Assembly (NCBI RefSeq): GCF_905372115.1
Contig: NZ_CAJPNR010000013.1
Location: 1 to 48,935 of the forward strand
DNA length: 48,935 bases
Direction of reading: 5' to 3'
Origin: an uncultured Streptococcus sp.
Lineage (GTDB): Bacteria > Bacillota > Bacilli > Lactobacillales > Streptococcaceae
Shown here: positions 8,649-17,201 of the stretch, one piece after another
How the letters are laid out: each line of letters opens with the position of its first letter
Numbering within the stretch: the stretch's first letter is position 1
The notes under the pieces: model-generated
Told to the model about the DNA's origin: nothing
Database searches by the model: none
The model's input: the letters and a program-made list of their open reading frames with translations, nothing else
Made by a program: the position numbers and the translations under genes

Positions 8649-9137
8649 ATGAATATCAACGAAATTAAAGATTTAATGGCGCAGTTTGACCAGTCTAGTC
8701 TGCGTGAGTTTTCTTACAAAAATCAGAGCGATGAGCTGACTTTTAGTAAGAATGAGGGTCAGGCTGCAGTTCCAACAGCCAGCGCTGCTCCAATTGCTGC
8801 ACCTTTGCAGGCTGCGAGTGCGCCTGTGATTGAGCCAACTCCTCAAGCAGCTCCGCCTGCAGAGCCAGAAACAGCTTCAGAAGCTCCGGCACCTGCTGCT
8901 GAAGGTGATGTTGTGGAAAGCCCTTTGGTTGGTGTGGCTTACTTGGCAGCAGGTCCAGATAAGCCGCCTTTTGTATCTGTTGGAGACCAAGTTAAAAAAG
9001 GTCAAACCCTGATGATTATTGAAGCAATGAAGGTCATGAATGAAGTTCCAGCACCTAAAGATGGTCTGGTTACAGAAATTCTGGTTCAGAATGAAGAAAT
9101 GGTTGAATTTGGGAAAGGGCTGGTACGCATCAAATGA
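8649..9137 (+). CDS. accB: biotin carboxyl carrier protein of acetyl-CoA carboxylase
   Basis: AccB carries CO2 on biotin between AccC and AccAD. The C-terminal biotinyl domain (about 86-162) has the attachment motif EAMKVM with the biotinylated Lys128. Before it is a flexible Ala/Pro/Glu-rich linker (about 40-85), typical of BCCP. The 162 residues are the normal size. It overlaps fabZ by 4 nt (ATGA). Confidence 0.95.
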   Translation: MNINEIKDLMAQFDQSSLREFSYKNQSDELTFSKNEGQAAVPTASAAPIAAPLQAASAPVIEPTPQAAPPAEPETASEAPAPAAEGDVVESPLVGVAYLAAGPDKPPFVSVGDQVKKGQTLMIIEAMKVMNEVPAPKDGLVTEILVQNEEMVEFGKGLVRIK

Positions 9138-9556
9138 TTGATATCAATGCAATAAAAGAAGCACTTCCGCATCGCTACCCAATGCTTTTGGTGGATCGTG
9201 TTTTGGAAGTTAGCGAAGATGAGATTGTTGCTCTGAAAAATGTGACAGTCAATGAGCCTTTCTTTAACGGGCATTTTCCTCAGTATCCTGTTATGCCAGG
9301 TGTCTTGATCATGGAAGCTCTGGCTCAAACAGCCGGCGTGCTGGAATTGTCCAAAGAAGAAAATAAGGGCAAACTGGTCTTCTATGCTGGCATGGACAAG
9401 GTTAAGTTCAAGAAGCAAGTTGTACCAGGTGATCAACTGATTATGACAGCTAAGTTTGTCAAGCGCCGCGGAACGATTGCGGTTGTAGAGGCGAAAGCAG
9501 AAGTTGATGGAAAACTTGCAGCCAGCGGTACCTTGACCTTTGCGATTGGCCAGTAG
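9134..9556 (+). CDS. fabZ: 3-hydroxyacyl-ACP dehydratase FabZ
   Basis: FabZ dehydrates beta-hydroxyacyl-ACP to trans-2-enoyl-ACP, the substrate shared by FabK and FabM. The 140-residue hot-dog protein has the catalytic His47 in GHFPQYPVMPG and Glu61 in MEALAQ. The start overlaps the accB stop (ATGA), so translation is coupled. accC follows after 18 nt. Confidence 0.96.
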   Translation: MIDINAIKEALPHRYPMLLVDRVLEVSEDEIVALKNVTVNEPFFNGHFPQYPVMPGVLIMEALAQTAGVLELSKEENKGKLVFYAGMDKVKFKKQVVPGDQLIMTAKFVKRRGTIAVVEAKAEVDGKLAASGTLTFAIGQ

Positions 9557-9574
9557 ATAAAAGGAGCTTTCACC

Positions 9575-10942
9575 ATGTTTCGTAAAATTTTAATTGCTAA
9601 CCGTGGGGAAATTGCGGTCAGAATTATTCGTGCAGCCCGCGAGTTGGGAATTGATACGGTAGCTGTCTATTCAACGGCTGACAAGGAAGCACTCCATACC
9701 TTACTGGCTGATGAGGCAGTCTGTATCGGTCCAGCCAAGTCCACTGATTCTTATCTAAATATGAACGCAGTTCTGTCTGCTGCTGTTCTGACAGGTGCAG
9801 AAGCCATTCATCCTGGTTTTGGTTTTTTGAGCGAAAACTCTAAATTTGCGACCATGTGCGAAGAAGTCGGCATTAAGTTTATTGGACCTTCAGGTGCTGT
9901 GATGGACTTGATGGGGGACAAGATTAATGCTCGGGCTCAGATGATTAAGGCGAAAGTGCCGGTCATCCCAGGATCTGATGGAGAAGTTCATACCTCTGAA
10001 GAAGCCTTGGAAGTCGCCGAGAAAATTGGTTATCCAGTCATGCTTAAAGCTTCTGCTGGCGGCGGCGGCAAGGGCATTCGTAAGGTTGAAAAGGCTGAGG
10101 ATTTAGTAGCGGCCTTTGAGTCTGCTTCTAGCGAAGCAAAAGCAGCCTTTGGTAATGGTGCCATGTATATGGAGCGAGTCATCTATCCAGCGCGCCATAT
10201 TGAAGTGCAGATTTTGGCAGATCAGCAGGGACATGTCGTCCACTTGGGCGAGCGGGATTGCTCTTTGCAGCGTAATAATCAGAAAGTGCTGGAAGAAAGT
10301 CCGTCTGTGGCGATTGGGAAAACCCTGCGTCAGCAGATTGGTGAAGCAGCTGTTCGGGCTGCTCAGTCTGTCGGCTATGAAAATGCTGGTACAATTGAGT
10401 TTCTGCTTGATGAAGCCAAGGGTGAATTCTACTTTATGGAGATGAACACTCGGGTGCAGGTTGAGCATCCAGTGACCGAGTTTGTTACTGGTGTGGATAT
10501 TGTAAAAGAGCAAATCAAGATTGCAAACGGTCAAGAACTGTCCTTCAGTCAGGATGATGTTGAAATCCGAGGGCATGCGATTGAGTGTCGGATCAATGCT
10601 GAAAATCCAGCTTTTAACTTTGCGCCGAGTCCTGGTAAGATTTCAAATGTTTATCTGCCAAGCGGTGGAGTGGGGCTGCGCGTGGATTCAGCCGTCTATC
10701 CTGGCTACACCATCCCCCCTTACTACGATAGCATGATTGCGAAGATAATTGTTCATGGGGAAAATCGCTTCGATGCTCTGATGAAGATGCAACGTGCACT
10801 CTATGAACTAGAAATTGACGGTGTTGTGACCAACAGCGGCTTTCAACTGGACTTAATCTCAGATTCTAATGTAATTGCTGGTGATTATGACACAGCCTTT
10901 CTCATGGAGAAGTTCCTTCCGGCTTATCAAGAGAAACAATAG
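9575..10942 (+). CDS. accC: biotin carboxylase subunit of acetyl-CoA carboxylase
   Basis: AccC carboxylates the biotin of AccB using ATP and bicarbonate. The 455-residue ATP-grasp enzyme has the N-terminal ANRGEIAVRIIRA segment, the glycine-rich loop ASAGGGGKG (about 157-165), the EMNTRVQVEHPVTE catalytic strand (about 287-300) and the C-terminal biotin carboxylase domain. The length is normal. A 99-nt gap to accD contains a weak AAGAGC/GCTCTT stem and no gene. Confidence 0.96.
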   Translation: MFRKILIANRGEIAVRIIRAARELGIDTVAVYSTADKEALHTLLADEAVCIGPAKSTDSYLNMNAVLSAAVLTGAEAIHPGFGFLSENSKFATMCEEVGIKFIGPSGAVMDLMGDKINARAQMIKAKVPVIPGSDGEVHTSEEALEVAEKIGYPVMLKASAGGGGKGIRKVEKAEDLVAAFESASSEAKAAFGNGAMYMERVIYPARHIEVQILADQQGHVVHLGERDCSLQRNNQKVLEESPSVAIGKTLRQQIGEAAVRAAQSVGYENAGTIEFLLDEAKGEFYFMEMNTRVQVEHPVTEFVTGVDIVKEQIKIANGQELSFSQDDVEIRGHAIECRINAENPAFNFAPSPGKISNVYLPSGGVGLRVDSAVYPGYTIPPYYDSMIAKIIVHGENRFDALMKMQRALYELEIDGVVTNSGFQLDLISDSNVIAGDYDTAFLMEKFLPAYQEKQ

Positions 10943-11041
10943 ATGAGACATGTAAGAGCTGCTCTGTAAACTAAAAAGACGGCGGCTCTTGCTGTTTGAT
11001 GTGCCTGAGTATAAAATCTTGAAAAGGAGAAGACGTAAACG

Positions 11042-11905
11042 ATGGCTTTGTTTTCAAAGAAGGATAAATATATCCGTATCAATCCTAATCGAGCGAGTCG
11101 GGAAAAGCCTCAAGCAAAGCCTGAGGTACCAGACGAACTCTTTTCGAAATGCCCAGGTTGTAAGCATACCATTTACCAAAAAGATCTTGGGAATGACAGT
11201 GTGTGTCCTAACTGTGGCTATAATTTCCGTATTTCTGCTCATGAGCGCTTAAATCTAACTGTGGATGAGAACAGTTTTAAGGAGATGTTCACTGGAATTG
11301 AAACCAAGGATCCTCTGAACTTCCCTAATTATCAAGAAAAATTGGCTCTTACCCGAGAGAAGACAGGCTTAGATGAGGCAGTTCTGACTGGAACAGCTAG
11401 TATCAAGGGGCATAAAACGGCGCTTGGAATCATGGATTCAAACTTTATCATGGCTTCTATGGGGACAGTTGTGGGTGAAAAAATTACCCGTCTCTTTGAG
11501 TATGCAACAGAGCATAAATTGCCAGTCGTTCTGTTTACGGCTTCTGGCGGTGCCCGCATGCAGGAGGGCATTATGAGCTTGATGCAGATGGCTAAGGTTT
11601 CAGCGGCTGTTCAGCGGCACTCTGCTGCAGGACTCTTCTATTTGACTGTCTTGACAGATCCGACAACTGGTGGTGTCACAGCTTCTTTTGCCATGGAAGG
11701 CGATATTATTCTGGCTGAAACTCAGGCTCTTGTTGGGTTTGCCGGGCGTCGGGTCATTGAATCCACAGTCCGTGAGAAGCTGCCAGATGATTTTCAAAAG
11801 GCTGAATTTCTCATGGAGCATGGTTTTGTAGATGCCATCGTCAAGCGTGGTGACATGAGAGATACACTTGCTACCTTATTAGCATTCCATGGAGGTCAAG
11901 CATGA
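11042..11905 (+). CDS. accD: acetyl-CoA carboxylase carboxyltransferase beta subunit
   Basis: AccD, with AccA, moves the carboxyl group from biotin to acetyl-CoA. The 287-residue protein has the N-terminal zinc ribbon with Cys37, Cys40, Cys55 and Cys58 (CPGC and CPNC), then a crotonase-like carboxyltransferase domain with TASGGARMQEG. GGAG precedes the ATG. It overlaps accA by 4 nt, matching the 1:1 complex of the two subunits. Confidence 0.95.
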   Translation: MALFSKKDKYIRINPNRASREKPQAKPEVPDELFSKCPGCKHTIYQKDLGNDSVCPNCGYNFRISAHERLNLTVDENSFKEMFTGIETKDPLNFPNYQEKLALTREKTGLDEAVLTGTASIKGHKTALGIMDSNFIMASMGTVVGEKITRLFEYATEHKLPVVLFTASGGARMQEGIMSLMQMAKVSAAVQRHSAAGLFYLTVLTDPTTGGVTASFAMEGDIILAETQALVGFAGRRVIESTVREKLPDDFQKAEFLMEHGFVDAIVKRGDMRDTLATLLAFHGGQA

Positions 11906-12672
11906 CAAAAATCACTCGGATTATTAAAGAAGCGCGTGATCAGGCTCGTTTGACTGCGCTGGATTTTGCACAAGGAATTTTTGATAATTTCGTCGAGCTG
12001 CATGGAGATCGCTCTTTTCGAGATGACGGTGCGGTGATTGGCGGTATTGGGACGCTAAACGGTCAGCCTGTAACGGTGGTCGGTATTCAAAAGGGACGCA
12101 ATTTGCAGGATAATCTGCGCCGAAACTTTGGTCAGCCGCATCCAGAAGGCTACCGCAAGGCTCTGCGCCTCATGAAGCAGGCGGAAAAATTTGGCCGTCC
12201 TGTGGTAACTTTTATTAATACGGCAGGTGCTTATCCTGGTGTCGGTGCTGAGGAGCGTGGCCAAGGGGAAGCCATTGCCCGTAACTTGATGGAAATGAGC
12301 AATCTCAAAGTGCCGATTATTGCCACCATCATTGGTGAGGGTGGCTCTGGTGGTGCCTTGGCTTTGGCTGTAGCAGACAAGGTCTGGATGCTGGAAAACT
12401 CTATGTATGCAGTTCTCAGTCCAGAAGGCTTTGCTTCCATCCTCTGGAAAGACGGCAGCCGCGCTATGGAAGCTGCAGAGTTGATGAAAATTACTTCACA
12501 TGAGCTCTTGCAGATGGAAGTGGTAGATAAGGTTATTCCTGAAAGAGGCTTTAACAACCATGAATTACTGGCTGCAGTGAAAGAAGAAATCGCAACGGAG
12601 TTGGATAGTCTGTCTCAGCTACCCTTGGAGCAATTATTGGAAAATCGCTACCAGCGATTCAGGAAATATTAA
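11902..12672 (+). CDS. accA: acetyl-CoA carboxylase carboxyltransferase alpha subunit
   Basis: AccA pairs with AccD in the A2D2 carboxyltransferase. The 256-residue protein has the crotonase-like core with GAYPGVGAEERGQ (about 109-121) and GEGGSGGALA (about 144-153). It is shorter at the N-terminus than the E. coli protein, as is usual in streptococci. It is the last gene of the cluster and is followed at once by a terminator. Confidence 0.95.
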   Translation: MTKITRIIKEARDQARLTALDFAQGIFDNFVELHGDRSFRDDGAVIGGIGTLNGQPVTVVGIQKGRNLQDNLRRNFGQPHPEGYRKALRLMKQAEKFGRPVVTFINTAGAYPGVGAEERGQGEAIARNLMEMSNLKVPIIATIIGEGGSGGALALAVADKVWMLENSMYAVLSPEGFASILWKDGSRAMEAAELMKITSHELLQMEVVDKVIPERGFNNHELLAAVKEEIATELDSLSQLPLEQLLENRYQRFRKY

Positions 12673-12678
12673 AAAATC

Positions 12679-12699
12679 GAAGCCCAAAGGCTTCTTTTT
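12679..12699 (+). terminator. terminator of the fab/acc operon
   Basis: GAAGCC (12679-12684), loop CAAA, GGCTTC (12689-12694), then TTTTT. It begins 7 nt after the accA stop. Confidence 0.9.
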
Positions 12700-12871
12700 C
12701 TCGTTTCGGATTCTTGTTTGGAATTGATGTTGAGCAACTTTACGAGGGTAATATATTTTGGTTTGAAAAATCGCATTATATTCTCTTTATAGGACTTATA
12801 TAAAATATATATTATACAAGCTATTGGTCCTATGTTAAGATAGTTTCTAATTAAAAGAAATGAGGTTTCAT

Positions 12872-13420
12872 ATGTCAGAATTTACTATCCACACGATTGA
12901 GTCCGCACCAGCTGAGGTAAAAGAAGTCTTGGAAACTGTTCAAAAAGATAACGGTGGCTATATTCCCAATCTTATCGGCCTTTTGGCCAATGCGCCAACT
13001 GCTTTGGAAACGTATCGGACGGTTGGAGCCATCAACCGCCGTAACAGCCTGACACCGACTGAGCGTGAAGTAGTGCAGATAACAGCTGCAGTTACTAATG
13101 GCTGTGCTTTCTGTGTAGCGGGTCATACAGCCTTTTCAATCAAGCAGATTCAAATGAATGATGATCTTTTGGAGGCTCTGCGCAATCGTACTCCGATTGA
13201 TACAGATCCGAAGCTAGATACGCTTGCTAAATTTACCATTGCTGTCATCAATACCAAGGGACGAGTCGGAGATGAAGCCTTGGCAGACTTCCTAGAAGCG
13301 GGCTATACGCATGAGAATGCTCTGGATGTAGTTTTGGGTGTTAGCCTTGCGACCCTCTGCAATTATGCCAATAATCTGGCCAACACGCCAATTAATCCAG
13401 AATTGCAGCCTTATGCCTAG
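12872..13420 (+). CDS. AhpD-like carboxymuconolactone decarboxylase-family protein
   Basis: A 182-residue alkylhydroperoxidase-like protein. The CxxC motif with downstream His (Cys78, Cys81, His85 in CAFCVAGH) is the redox site of AhpD-like proteins, so a peroxidase or disulfide reductase role is plausible; the substrate is unknown. An upstream in-frame ATG at 12860 would include the ribosome site; GAGG at 12862-12865 fits the ATG at 12872. The 190-nt upstream gap is very AT-rich and has a 7-bp inverted repeat (12789-12795 and 12827-12833) but no clear operator family. It is followed after 18 nt by an acyl-CoA dehydrogenase-like gene, so the two probably form an operon. Confidence 0.75.
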   Translation: MSEFTIHTIESAPAEVKEVLETVQKDNGGYIPNLIGLLANAPTALETYRTVGAINRRNSLTPTEREVVQITAAVTNGCAFCVAGHTAFSIKQIQMNDDLLEALRNRTPIDTDPKLDTLAKFTIAVINTKGRVGDEALADFLEAGYTHENALDVVLGVSLATLCNYANNLANTPINPELQPYA

Positions 13421-13438
13421 TCTTTGAGGAGGTGGCAA

Positions 13439-14503
13439 ATGACTTTTTTTTCAGAAGAGTTTATCAACTGGTTGGATGATCACGCTGATCAAATTGACAA
13501 AGAATCCTGCGCAGCGGGTAACCAATTGATTGAGCGTATCGCTGCTGAAGGAGCCTTTCGGGTTGGCGTTCCAGAAGAGCTGGGAGGTCAAGGTGGCAAT
13601 GATACGGATGTGATTGAAGTGCTCAAGGAGCTGGCTCACCATTCTTTGACCGCTTCCTTTATCTCTTGGGGGCAAAGGACCTTTATTGATAACATTTTAA
13701 AATCTCCTAATCCCTACTTTAGAGACCACTATTTGGAAGGGCTCTTGTCAGGGGAATATGCAGGTGCGACAGCCCTGTCCAATGCTGTTAAATTCCTGTC
13801 GGACTTAGAAGAGTTAAATGTGTCTATTGTGGAGGAAGACGGACAGCTTTATCTCAAGGGACGTCTGCCTTGGGTAACCAATGCTCGCGCGGATCGCTTC
13901 CTCAGCATATTTGTTGCCGGTTTCGAAGACGGGAGCCGCCAGCCGATGGTTCTAGCTGTGCCATCTGACGCAGAGAATTTCTCCCGTTCAGCGGATTTAG
14001 AGTTTGTATCCTTGCAAGGGGGAAATACAGCTGCCCTGACTTTTAATTATGTGCCTTTGCAAGAGGAATGGATTCTTGCACAAGATGCCCAGGCCTTTTT
14101 GGCAGAAAATCGCCCAGCTTTTCTAGGTTATCAGTTTGGTCTGGCTCTTGGCCTAGCGGAGAAATCGCTGGCGGAGGTCGAAGCTAATCTGTCAGTCCGC
14201 TCTATTTTGAGAGAGGAGTGGGAGGAGCAAGTGGCTGCTCTGACTGCGATCCAGGATCAGCTCTATAGAGGTCTTCTCCAGCCTGGTTATTTTGTTGAGC
14301 GTCCTAAGGAGCTCTTCCAGCTGCGAATTGATATAGTTGATGTGGTAGCCCAAAGTCTGCTCTTGGAGCTGCAGGCTAGTGGAGGCAGAGGATATTTGAG
14401 TAATTCGACTTCTGGATTTATCCGCCGTTGGAACGAAGGAGCATTTCTTCCCATTGTCTCACCGAGTGCAGTCCAGCTGAGGCATATTTTAGAAGTTTCA
14501 TAG
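13439..14503 (+). CDS. acyl-CoA dehydrogenase-family flavoprotein
   Basis: A 354-residue protein of acyl-CoA dehydrogenase type. The N-terminal helical part contains FRVGVPEELGGQGG (about 35-48), a family hallmark. A middle beta region (about 120-215) and a C-terminal helical domain follow. A start at TTG 13424 would read through AGGAGG; ATG 13439, 6 nt after AGGAGG (13427-13432), is right. The substrate is unknown. Streptococci do not normally run beta-oxidation, so a monooxygenase-like or detoxifying use of flavin is possible. It is paired with the AhpD-like gene upstream. Confidence 0.7.
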   Translation: MTFFSEEFINWLDDHADQIDKESCAAGNQLIERIAAEGAFRVGVPEELGGQGGNDTDVIEVLKELAHHSLTASFISWGQRTFIDNILKSPNPYFRDHYLEGLLSGEYAGATALSNAVKFLSDLEELNVSIVEEDGQLYLKGRLPWVTNARADRFLSIFVAGFEDGSRQPMVLAVPSDAENFSRSADLEFVSLQGGNTAALTFNYVPLQEEWILAQDAQAFLAENRPAFLGYQFGLALGLAEKSLAEVEANLSVRSILREEWEEQVAALTAIQDQLYRGLLQPGYFVERPKELFQLRIDIVDVVAQSLLLELQASGGRGYLSNSTSGFIRRWNEGAFLPIVSPSAVQLRHILEVS

Positions 14504-14575
14504 AAATGATGGCAAATAAAGGTTTGACTGTCATTGAAAAGGAACTTAAAAACATTACTATAAAGGAGTTGCTTC

Positions 14576-15493
14576 GTGAACAGCAAACGACCGCCCATTC
14601 TCTTATCTGGGTTGATTCTTGGCCTATTTGGTTTGGCTAATCTTTTACTGAACTACCATTCTATCTTTTTCCACTTGTTAAATGGTCTGGCTTTGATACT
14701 TTGGATTTATCTGACACTGGCTTTAGTGCTGTCATTTCCGGACTATCGGCAAGATTTGCAAAAGGCTCCTTTCTTATCGAGTTTTGCGACTTATCCAATG
14801 GCTAGTATGCTCTTAGCTTCTTACCTAAGCAAGCTTGGCTTATTTTGGGTGGGGCAGCTGCTTTGGTACATGGCCTTGCTGCTGCATATTTTTCTAATAG
14901 CTAACTTTACTTGGAAGTATGTGCTTAAGGCCGAGGGATTATCTTTAACCCCGAGCTGGACGGTTCTCTATGTTGGCTTGGCCATGGCAAGCTTGACCCA
15001 GGGTGTAGTTCATCAGCCGCTTTTGGGCTATTTGGCTTGGTTTTTTGCTCTGCTACTGAGTTTGATTCTCTATCCCTTGTTTTACAAGGTTAGACGGTCA
15101 CAAAGGTTGCCTGATGCTTTAAAGCCGCAGTGGGCCATTTACTGTGCGCCTTTCTCGCTCCTGCTGGGAAGCTATATCCGTCTGGCTGGTGCTGATGCTG
15201 AAGGTTGGTTTGTTGCCTTGCTGCTCCTCTTATCGCAGGTCTTTTATCTCTTGGTCCTATGTCTTTTACCTCGTGTTTTTCGACTGGGGCCTCAGCTTAG
15301 CTGGTCAGCTTTGACCTTTCCTCTTGTCAATACAGCTTTTGCTCTGAGACTGGGACTTGATTATCTAGGTTGGACCTGGCTTGTTTGGCTAAGTCATGCA
15401 GAAGCTCTGCTAGCTTTCGTAATCGTCCTCTATGTTTGTTTTTACTTTGCGGTCTCATTGCGAGCCAGAAAGATAACAAAAAATCCGAGATGA
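14576..15493 (+). CDS. TDT (TehA/SLAC1-like) family membrane protein
   Basis: A very hydrophobic 305-residue protein with about ten predicted membrane segments. It resembles the tellurite-resistance/dicarboxylate transporter (TDT) family of channel-like anion transporters. It starts at GTG with TAAAGGAG 6 nt upstream. It lies 72 nt after the acyl-CoA dehydrogenase-like gene and may share its transcript. A TTTGACTGTCATT sequence in the gap is only a partial FabT match. The substrate cannot be told from sequence. Confidence 0.65.
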   Translation: MNSKRPPILLSGLILGLFGLANLLLNYHSIFFHLLNGLALILWIYLTLALVLSFPDYRQDLQKAPFLSSFATYPMASMLLASYLSKLGLFWVGQLLWYMALLLHIFLIANFTWKYVLKAEGLSLTPSWTVLYVGLAMASLTQGVVHQPLLGYLAWFFALLLSLILYPLFYKVRRSQRLPDALKPQWAIYCAPFSLLLGSYIRLAGADAEGWFVALLLLLSQVFYLLVLCLLPRVFRLGPQLSWSALTFPLVNTAFALRLGLDYLGWTWLVWLSHAEALLAFVIVLYVCFYFAVSLRARKITKNPR

Positions 15494-15548
15494 TACTCTT
15501 TGAAACTCTGTTTTTGATTTTCTCTGAGTTGATCTCGGATTTTTTTAT
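15481..15548 (+). terminator. terminator after the TDT gene
   Basis: AAATCCGAGAT (15481-15491) pairs with ATCTCGGAT (15532-15540), followed by T7. The 5' arm overlaps the stop of the preceding gene. A longer internal branch lies between the arms. Confidence 0.8.
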
Positions 15549-15612
15549 TTTAGCAAAATAAGTCTGAACTTAGACCTAATGATACAGGTAAAGTATCGGG
15601 ATAATCTGATTT

Positions 15613-16890
15613 TTATTTTGGAGCTATAGCTTCTAATCCACCCATGTATGGGCGCAGAACCTCTGGGATAGTCACAGAGCCATCTTCGTTTTGGTAATTT
15701 TCTAAGATAGCTGCTACTGTGCGTCCGACAGCCAGTCCAGAACCGTTGAGAGTATGAAGGAGTTTGACCTTGCCATCTGCTTCGTCACGGTAGCGGATTT
15801 GAGCTCGACGAGCTTGGAAATCTTCTGTGTTAGAGCAACTAGAGATTTCACGGTAGGTGTTCTGAGCAGGAATCCAAACTTCCAAGTCGTAGGTCTTAGC
15901 GGCCGAGAAGCCCATATCTCCAGTACAGAGTGCTACAACGCGGTAAGGCAGATTCAGCTTTTGCAGGATATTTTCGGCATTGGTAGTCATCTTTTCCAGC
16001 TCCGCATAAGATTCTTCTGGCTTGGCAAATTTCACCATTTCAACCTTGTGGAATTGGTGCAGACGGATGAGACCGCGCGTGTCACGACCAGCAGATCCAG
16101 CTTCAGAGCGGAATGATGGGCTCATAGCTGTGAAGTAGATTGGCAATTCTTTGCCGTCTAAAATTTCGTCTCGGTAGTAGTTGGTCAGTGGAACTTCAGC
16201 AGTCGGAATCAGAACGAAGTTGGTATCGCTTAGCTCAAACGTATCTTCTTTGAATTTAGGATATTGCCCTGTTCCAAACATAGAATCATGGTTGACCATG
16301 TAGGGAGTGATGACTTCTGTGTAGCCTTCTTTGCCATGCTCGTCCAGCATAAAATTGTAGATAGCACGCTCAAGTCTTGCTCCCAAGCCCTTATAGAAGA
16401 GGAAGCGAGCACCAGTAACTTTTGCCCCACGCTCCCAGTCTAAGATGTCCAGATCTTCACCCAAATCCCAGTGAGCTTTAGCTTCAAAGTCAAATTGGCG
16501 CGGTGTCCCCCAGCGACGGACTTCGACGTTTTCGTCCTCATCTGCTCCGACAGGAACACTTTCGTGCGGGATGTTAGGCAGAGTGGTAGTGAACTCAGTC
16601 AACTTAGCATCCAGCTCAGCCAAGGTTGCGTCTAAGTTCTTGACTTCAGCAGAAAGTTTTTGCATAGCAGCAATCTTGTCATCAGCATTTTCTTTGTTGC
16701 GTTTAGCTTGAGCAATTTCAGCAGAAACAGTATTGCGCTCAGCCTTGAGTTCTTCGACCTTGACCAATAAATCCCGACGTTCTTTGTCGATGGTTTTCAT
16801 TTGGTTAAGGGTAGCAGCGTCAACACCTCGCGTAGCTAATTTTTCAGCGACAGAATCAAAATCTGTACGGATGCGTTTTAAATCTAACAT
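15613..16890 (-). CDS. serS: seryl-tRNA synthetase
   Basis: SerRS charges tRNA-Ser. The 425-residue class II synthetase has the N-terminal coiled-coil arm that grips the long variable arm of tRNA-Ser (about 30-100), motif 2 around FRSEAGSAGRDTRG, and motif 3 around GSGLAVGRT. An upstream in-frame ATG would add 21 residues encoded by the T-box terminator, so I take the ATG at 16890, 6 nt after GGAGG. It is controlled by the T-box leader upstream. Confidence 0.96.
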   Translation of the reverse strand: MLDLKRIRTDFDSVAEKLATRGVDAATLNQMKTIDKERRDLLVKVEELKAERNTVSAEIAQAKRNKENADDKIAAMQKLSAEVKNLDATLAELDAKLTEFTTTLPNIPHESVPVGADEDENVEVRRWGTPRQFDFEAKAHWDLGEDLDILDWERGAKVTGARFLFYKGLGARLERAIYNFMLDEHGKEGYTEVITPYMVNHDSMFGTGQYPKFKEDTFELSDTNFVLIPTAEVPLTNYYRDEILDGKELPIYFTAMSPSFRSEAGSAGRDTRGLIRLHQFHKVEMVKFAKPEESYAELEKMTTNAENILQKLNLPYRVVALCTGDMGFSAAKTYDLEVWIPAQNTYREISSCSNTEDFQARRAQIRYRDEADGKVKLLHTLNGSGLAVGRTVAAILENYQNEDGSVTIPEVLRPYMGGLEAIAPK

Positions 16891-16900
16891 AGGTACCTCC

Positions 16901-17083
16901 AAAAATAAAAAGCACTTTATGAAACTGTTGGAGCGGCAGAGCCGCGGTTCCATCCAACTTCACAAAAGTGCACTTGCTTAATTATTCATTTTTAAAACTA
17001 ACGGTAGAATTTCCTATTTTCTCCCTATCTGCTCACAGCCGCCGCAGACTTTCTGAAAAGTGCCCAATAGTACTTATCCGTTT
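16901..17083 (-). ncRNA. T-box riboswitch of serS
   Basis: The leader carries the T-box sequence GGATGGAACCGCGG (16945-16932, minus strand), which pairs with uncharged tRNA-Ser CCA in the antiterminator. The competing terminator pairs GCACTTT and TTGGA with TCCAAC and AAAGTGC and ends in a T-rich run (16910-16901). A candidate specifier codon UCU (Ser, 17008-17006) follows GGAAAT. The uncharged tRNA should allow read-through into serS. Confidence 0.85.
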
Positions 17084-17088
17084 CGACT

Positions 17089-17117
17089 ATTATACAGGAT
17101 TTTCCGGAAAATGTAAA
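17089..17117 (-). promoter_or_regulatory. serS promoter
   Basis: On the minus strand, TTTACA (17117-17112), a 17-nt spacer, then TATAAT (17094-17089). It fires into the T-box leader and is back to back with the tetR promoter. Confidence 0.8.
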
Positions 17118-17136
17118 TCCTAGGATAGGAAAAATC

Positions 17137-17189
17137 TTGACAGAAAAAGATAACTATGTTATCTTTAGATAAAGGTAACATAGTTATCT
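17137..17189 (+). promoter_or_regulatory. promoter and operator of the TetR-family gene
   Basis: A perfect TTGACA (17137-17142), then TATCTT (17160-17165). The -10 lies in a 42-bp inverted repeat: AGATAACTATGTTA (17148-17161) and TAACATAGTTATCT (17176-17189). Each arm is itself close to palindromic (GATAAC-TAT-GTTATC), as expected for two TetR dimers. It suggests that the adjacent TetR protein represses its own operon. Confidence 0.8.
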
Positions 17190-17201
17190 AAAGGAGTTCT
17201 T

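Noticed and set aside
10952..10989. AAGAGC/GCTCTT stem between accC and accD as a terminator
   Set aside because: No T tract and downstream genes belong to the same complex, so termination here is unlikely.
12789..12833. ATAGGAC/GTCCTAT inverted repeat before the AhpD-like gene
   Set aside because: Only 7-bp arms, 31 nt apart, in AT-rich sequence; not enough to call an operator.
14523..14535. FabT-like TTTGACTGTCATT before the TDT gene
   Set aside because: The right half has TCATT instead of TCAAA and no promoter is aligned with it.
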